The position numbers and the translations under genes were made by a program. 9,965 bases of DNA from Gammaproteobacteria bacterium (lineage in GTDB: Bacteria > Pseudomonadota > Gammaproteobacteria > GCA-001735895): contig JAPUFZ010000276.1 of NCBI GenBank assembly GCA_027293245.1, positions 1 to 9,965 of the forward strand. Direction: 5' to 3'. Shown piece after piece: positions 6,902 through 9,965 of this stretch. Numbering within the stretch: position 1 is the stretch's first letter; every line of letters begins with the position of its first letter. The notes under the pieces were generated by a model. That model searched no databases, was not told the origin of the DNA, and saw nothing but the letters and a program-made list of their open reading frames with translations.

Positions 6902-7801
6902 TTATTTGCCAATGATTTCGACATTGTTAAGTTTGGCCTGCGCCTCTATTAACGAGCCTACATATCCTTCACTAAAACCCAACTTCATTCCCTGGACGAA
7001 CGTGTGGTGGAGATTTCGCCCCAGAGAATTGGTCAAGCCTGCCGCCTCGGTCATGCGGTTGTAGTAACGAAGATCTTTCTCACCGTTAGCAAGGCTGAAC
7101 TTCAGACCGGAATAATCACCTTCCAGGGCATTGCTCACTATCATTTGAAATACTGGACTGTTAACACCACCAGCACTAATGACATCGTAAAACTTGCGCG
7201 GGTCGACTCCTGTGGCTCCGCAGGCGCAGAGAGCCTCGGCGGTCAATGCCGCCTGGCTCATCGCAAGAAAATTATTTATCAGTTTAACCTTGTGGCCGGC
7301 ACCCGGGCCACCGACATGGAATATGTTCTCGCAATACGCAGCAAGAATTGGCTTGACCTCATCAAACGCCTTGTCATCGGCACCAACCATAGTATTCAAA
7401 CGACCTTCCTCGGCCTCCACTGGAGTGCGAGCGAGTGGGGCATCGACCAGTGTCACTCCCTTCGCTTTCAAATCCGCGGCAATGCGGTCGGTGGATGTAG
7501 GTTCGGCGGTGGAACAATCAATGACAATCGATCCGGAGCGGCAGCCGGCAATAATACCGTCGTCACCATACATACACTGTTCGACCTCAGGTGAACCGGT
7601 GACACAGAGAATAATGACGTCGGAAGATTCGGCTATGGCGAATGGTGTCGAGGCTTCCCCTGCGCCTTTCTGGAGTAGATCCTCTAGCGGTGCACGGTTA
7701 CGATGCGCCATTGCAGTGACAGGAAAACCTTTTTCGAGTAGATTTTTGGCGATACCATGCCCCATCATCCCAACGCCGATAAAACCGATCTTCTTGTTCA
7801 T
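6902..7801 (-). CDS. NAD(P)-dependent beta-hydroxyacid dehydrogenase (3-hydroxyisobutyrate/tartronate semialdehyde reductase family)
   Basis: Cytoplasmic enzyme that should interconvert a beta-hydroxyacid (or analogous alcohol) and its semialdehyde using NAD(P). The 299 residues show the dinucleotide motif GVGMMGHGIAKNL (9-21), the substrate motif region DAPLARTPVEAEEGRL (120-135), the catalytic lysine K173 and N177 in GAGHKVKLINN, and K242-D243 near the start of the C-terminal helices. Length is normal. The substrate loop departs from the common DAPVSGG: ARTP replaces SGG, resembling what I remember of YihU-type sulfolactaldehyde reductases (GRTS) more than 3-hydroxyisobutyrate dehydrogenase or GarR. 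The ATG has GAGG only 3 nt upstream, a short spacing. The gene is divergent from the RpiR regulator and has a strong promoter with embedded palindrome, so it is probably a direct target of that regulator. It may be co-transcribed with the transporter 110 nt downstream. Confidence 0.9.
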   Translation of the reverse strand: MNKKIGFIGVGMMGHGIAKNLLEKGFPVTAMAHRNRAPLEDLLQKGAGEASTPFAIAESSDVIILCVTGSPEVEQCMYGDDGIIAGCRSGSIVIDCSTAEPTSTDRIAADLKAKGVTLVDAPLARTPVEAEEGRLNTMVGADDKAFDEVKPILAAYCENIFHVGGPGAGHKVKLINNFLAMSQAALTAEALCACGATGVDPRKFYDVISAGGVNSPVFQMIVSNALEGDYSGLKFSLANGEKDLRYYNRMTEAAGLTNSLGRNLHHTFVQGMKLGFSEGYVGSLIEAQAKLNNVEIIGK

Positions 7802-7829
7802 ATTCCTCGCTCAGAAAATTTATTGTTTG

Positions 7830-7904
7830 TAAATATTTATTCTTGAATGCATAATAGAATGAATATTCATTCTTTGTCAAGTATTAGAATTAATATTCAT
7901 TTAA
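7830..7904. repeat. Three 15-base elements at exact 30-base spacing (candidate operator array)
   Basis: Elements TAAATATTTATTCTT (7830-7844), TGAATATTCATTCTT (7860-7874) and TTAATATTCATTTAA (7890-7904) begin exactly 30 bases apart in the AT-rich region between the divergent dehydrogenase and RpiR genes. The first and second share 13 of 15 bases. The middle one sits within a perfect 18-base palindrome, AGAATGAATATTCATTCT (7856-7873). The even phasing, close to three helical turns, would place bound dimers near the same face of DNA. Most likely they are binding sites for the adjacent RpiR-family protein, which would then control both directions; this is inferred from position and symmetry. Confidence 0.65.
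7851..7880 (-). promoter_or_regulatory. Strong sigma70-type promoter of the beta-hydroxyacid dehydrogenase gene
   Basis: On the minus strand a consensus TTGACA -35 (7875-7880) and TATTAT -10 (7851-7856, 5 of 6) are separated by 18 bases. The spacer is filled by the perfect palindrome 7856-7873, so a protein bound there would block RNA polymerase. The start point would be near 7844, at the edge of the first 30-base-spaced element, leaving a leader of about 43 nt. Confidence 0.7.
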
Positions 7905-7925
7905 CTATATTGGGGGTCTGAGCAG

Positions 7926-8798
7926 ATGAATAACGGAGATACAACCGTCACGGCACCGCGGACCTTCAATGAGCTCAAGGATGCGATTGCCGACCACTAT
8001 CCGTCGATGAGTCGGCAACTACAGAAAATCGCCAGATTTGTCCTCGAATACCCAGAAGATATGGCCCTGGAAACAGTAGCCGTCATCGCTCGGCGCGCTG
8101 GCGTACAGCCATCGAGCATGGTGCGTTTCGCCCAGTCCCTCGAATTTGACGGCTTCAGCGATATGCAGCAAGTGTTTCGCACAGTTCTGCTCACCCGCTC
8201 GGAAAATTACCGCGACCGCATCGAAACATTGCGCCGCCAAAGTGAAGGTGCTGGAGCCGCTCCCGCGGCGGTGCTGGCGGACTCGGTGGAAGAAAGCATA
8301 CATGCGCTACAGCTACTGGGTGATCACACTACAAGCGGGGACCTCGACCGGGCAATCAAGTTGCTGGCCAAGGCGAAAAACATTTATGTACTGGCCGAAC
8401 GACGTGCCTTCCCGGTTGCATTTTACCTTACTTACGCCATCGGCCAACTGGAGCGGAGCGTATATTTACTGGACGGCGTGGGTGGGATGATCAGCCAGCA
8501 GGCACGGAATATAAAACTGGACGATGCAGTGATCGGGGTGAGTTTTCCACCCTACTCGCCCACGGTGGTCGAATTGTTAGCTGAGCAACATCAACGCGGT
8601 GTTACGACCGTGAGTATCACCGATAGCGCGATCAGTCCGATTGCGTTGGAAGCTTCGGTCTCATTCGGAATAAAGCAACAGGAAGAAAAGGCATTTCGTT
8701 CGTTGGTTGCTCCCATGTGCCTGGCGCAAAGCCTGGTCGTAGGCCTGGGCCATCGCCTGGTCGCCAGCAATCACCGCGGAAAGAAAGTTCGTGGCTGA
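7926..8798 (+). CDS. RpiR-family transcriptional regulator (HTH + SIS), probably IolR-like
   Basis: DNA-binding regulator of 290 residues in the usual RpiR layout. An N-terminal helical domain (about 14-90) contains the helix-turn-helix around 49-80 (ETVAVIARRAGV, then PSSMVRFAQSLEFDGF, the family's recognition-helix pattern), and a C-terminal SIS sugar-phosphate-binding domain covers about 135-265 (KNIYVLAERRA, later GVSFPPYSPTVVELL). SIS domains of this family sense phosphorylated sugars or related intermediates. The ATG has GGGGG 9 nt upstream. The last 8 bases overlap the kinase gene, so regulator and kinase are made together; that kinase makes phosphorylated products that could be the effector. 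Divergence from the dehydrogenase gene, with palindromic repeats between, suggests autoregulation and repression of the neighbour. Naming it IolR rests on the iolC linkage only; I found no clear sigma70 promoter for this strand. Confidence 0.9.
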   Translation: MNNGDTTVTAPRTFNELKDAIADHYPSMSRQLQKIARFVLEYPEDMALETVAVIARRAGVQPSSMVRFAQSLEFDGFSDMQQVFRTVLLTRSENYRDRIETLRRQSEGAGAAPAAVLADSVEESIHALQLLGDHTTSGDLDRAIKLLAKAKNIYVLAERRAFPVAFYLTYAIGQLERSVYLLDGVGGMISQQARNIKLDDAVIGVSFPPYSPTVVELLAEQHQRGVTTVSITDSAISPIALEASVSFGIKQQEEKAFRSLVAPMCLAQSLVVGLGHRLVASNHRGKKVRG

Positions 8799-9965
8799 GC
8801 GCACCCTGGATGTCATTACCCTGGGCCGATCATCGGTAGATCTGTACGGCGAACAGGTGGGTGGTCCGCTAGAAATGATGCAATCATTTGCCAAGTATGT
8901 CGGCGGCTGCCCCACTAATATCGGGGTAGGGACGGCGCGCCTGGGACTCAAATCGGCGGTTATCACCCGCGTCGGAGATGAGCCGATGGGCCGTTTTATT
9001 CGCCAGACACTGGCGGCCGAAGGCGTGGACGTTTCCCATGTAAGTACCGATCCGAAGCGCTTAACCGCCCTCGTAATTCTGGGTATTCGCGACAGTGAAA
9101 CTTTCCCCCACATTTTTTATCGCGAAAATTGTGCGGATATGGCGCTCGAAGAAGAGCATATCGATGCGGCATTCATCGCCTCGGCAAAGGCAGTAGTAGT
9201 CACCGGGACCCACTTTTCTAGACCAAATGTTGCAGCAGCCAGCCATGCCGCGGTGCGCTATGCCGTTAGTGCAGGGACGCGTGTGGTACTGGACATCGAT
9301 TACCGGCCTGTACTGTGGGGCCTGACAGGCCACGAAGCCGGAGAAGAACGCTTTGTTGCCAACCAGGAAGTTACCGCTGGTTTGCAATCCATTTTACCAG
9401 ATTGCGACCTGGTAGTAGGCACGGAGGAGGAAGTGCACATTGCTGGTGGCAGCACTGATACCAGGCAGGCATTGCGCCACATCCGCGAGTTATCTTCGGC
9501 GGTGATCGCCCTGAAGCGAGGTCCGTTGGGTTGCGTGGTTTTTACCGGAGAAATTCCAGACGATCTGGAACAGGGTATCAAGGGACCCGGTTTTTCAGTA
9601 AAGGTATTCAATACATTGGGCGCGGGTGACGCATTTATGAGTGGGTTGCTGCGCGGATGGTTACGTGAAGAACCCTGGGAGCGTTGTTGTCAGTATGCCA
9701 ATGCCTGCGGTGCCATGGTAGTTTCGCGCCATGGTTGTGCGCCGGCGATCCCATCCTGGGACGAGATGGCCCAGTTCATCGAAAAAGGTAGCGCCACGGA
9801 GCCGTTGCGCCTTGATCCGACGTTAAATCATATCCACCATGCCACAACCCGACCACGACATTGGCCAGAAGTCTGTGCGTTGGCGTTCGACCATCGCTCC
9901 CAGTTCGAAGACATCGCCGATCGCAACGGCGTAGACCGAAGCCAGATCACAACCTTCAAGGACCT
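8791..9965 (+). CDS. iolC: 5-dehydro-2-deoxygluconokinase, PfkB family with C-terminal DUF2090 (IolC-like), cut by right edge
   Basis: Kinase of myo-inositol catabolism that phosphorylates 5-dehydro-2-deoxy-D-gluconate; forms with a C-terminal DUF2090 domain are annotated as also carrying the following aldolase step. The 391 visible residues contain the N-terminal PfkB pattern VGGCPTNIGVGTARLG (37-52), DIDYRPVLW (168-176), and the second PfkB signature NTLGAGDAFMSGL (274-286) with catalytic base D280. After a linker, DPTLNHIHH (342-350) and RPRHWPEVCALAFDHRSQF (354-372) mark the start of the DUF2090 part, which continues past the window. Complete proteins of this layout are about 630-650 residues. 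Translation starts at GTG (8791-8793), which overlaps the regulator's stop (GTGGCTGA) and has GGAAA about 9 nt upstream; no in-frame ATG occurs before residue 29. All kinase motifs are intact. Confidence 0.88.
   Translation, partial: MAERTLDVITLGRSSVDLYGEQVGGPLEMMQSFAKYVGGCPTNIGVGTARLGLKSAVITRVGDEPMGRFIRQTLAAEGVDVSHVSTDPKRLTALVILGIRDSETFPHIFYRENCADMALEEEHIDAAFIASAKAVVVTGTHFSRPNVAAASHAAVRYAVSAGTRVVLDIDYRPVLWGLTGHEAGEERFVANQEVTAGLQSILPDCDLVVGTEEEVHIAGGSTDTRQALRHIRELSSAVIALKRGPLGCVVFTGEIPDDLEQGIKGPGFSVKVFNTLGAGDAFMSGLLRGWLREEPWERCCQYANACGAMVVSRHGCAPAIPSWDEMAQFIEKGSATEPLRLDPTLNHIHHATTRPRHWPEVCALAFDHRSQFEDIADRNGVDRSQITTFKD

Noticed and set aside
7830..7904. CRISPR-like array, because of the regular 30-base spacing
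   Set aside because: Only three short, imperfect AT-rich copies exist, no cas genes are near, and they coincide with promoter elements, which fits operators much better.
7906..7911. TATATT as the -10 of the RpiR promoter
   Set aside because: No acceptable -35 lies 16-18 bases upstream and the start point would fall too close to the ribosome binding site.
8661..9611. Minus-strand open frames opposite the right end of the window
   Set aside because: The plus strand encodes an uninterrupted PfkB/DUF2090 protein across this stretch; the opposite frames are arginine/serine/proline-rich shadows.

Overview
The window looks like a chromosomal catabolic region from a Pseudomonadota bacterium. A gammaproteobacterium is my best guess, from the roughly balanced base composition and the gene types; I cannot place it further from sequence alone. 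It holds ten protein genes, two of them cut by the window edges, tightly packed in two divergent blocks. I see no RNA genes, insertion sequences, CRISPR arrays or phage genes, and no gene-free stretch longer than 125 bases.

Minus-strand block (7801 down to 1). It opens with a beta-hydroxyacid dehydrogenase (7801-6902). A complete transporter of the branched-chain amino acid (HAAT/Liv) type follows: periplasmic binding protein (6791-5496), permeases LivH-like (5386-4457) and LivM-like (4452-3445), and ATPases LivG-like (3436-2693) and LivF-like (2696-1998). Directly after comes a third, unusually short ATPase-like protein (1994-1374) that keeps Walker A, Walker B and an H-loop-like histidine but has lost the region carrying the LSGGQ signature. 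Two short-chain dehydrogenases end the block (1282-539, and 514 running off the left edge). The first has a good sigma70-type promoter of its own.

Plus-strand block (7926 to the right edge). An RpiR-family regulator (HTH plus SIS domain) overlaps by 8 bases a GTG-started PfkB kinase with the start of a C-terminal DUF2090 domain. That is the architecture of IolC, 5-dehydro-2-deoxygluconokinase of myo-inositol catabolism. The iol reading suggests the regulator is IolR-like.

The 124-base divergent intergenic region is the most striking regulatory segment. It holds three copies of an AATATTCATT-like element at exact 30-base intervals. The middle copy is a perfect 18-base palindrome filling the spacer between a consensus TTGACA -35 and a TATTAT -10 driving the dehydrogenase. 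This looks like an operator array for the adjacent RpiR regulator.

Taken together (inference), the region imports a small polar solute and oxidises it with dehydrogenases, next to an inositol-type kinase/aldolase under one regulator. A cyclitol or sugar acid is possible, but the transported substrate cannot be read from the sequence.
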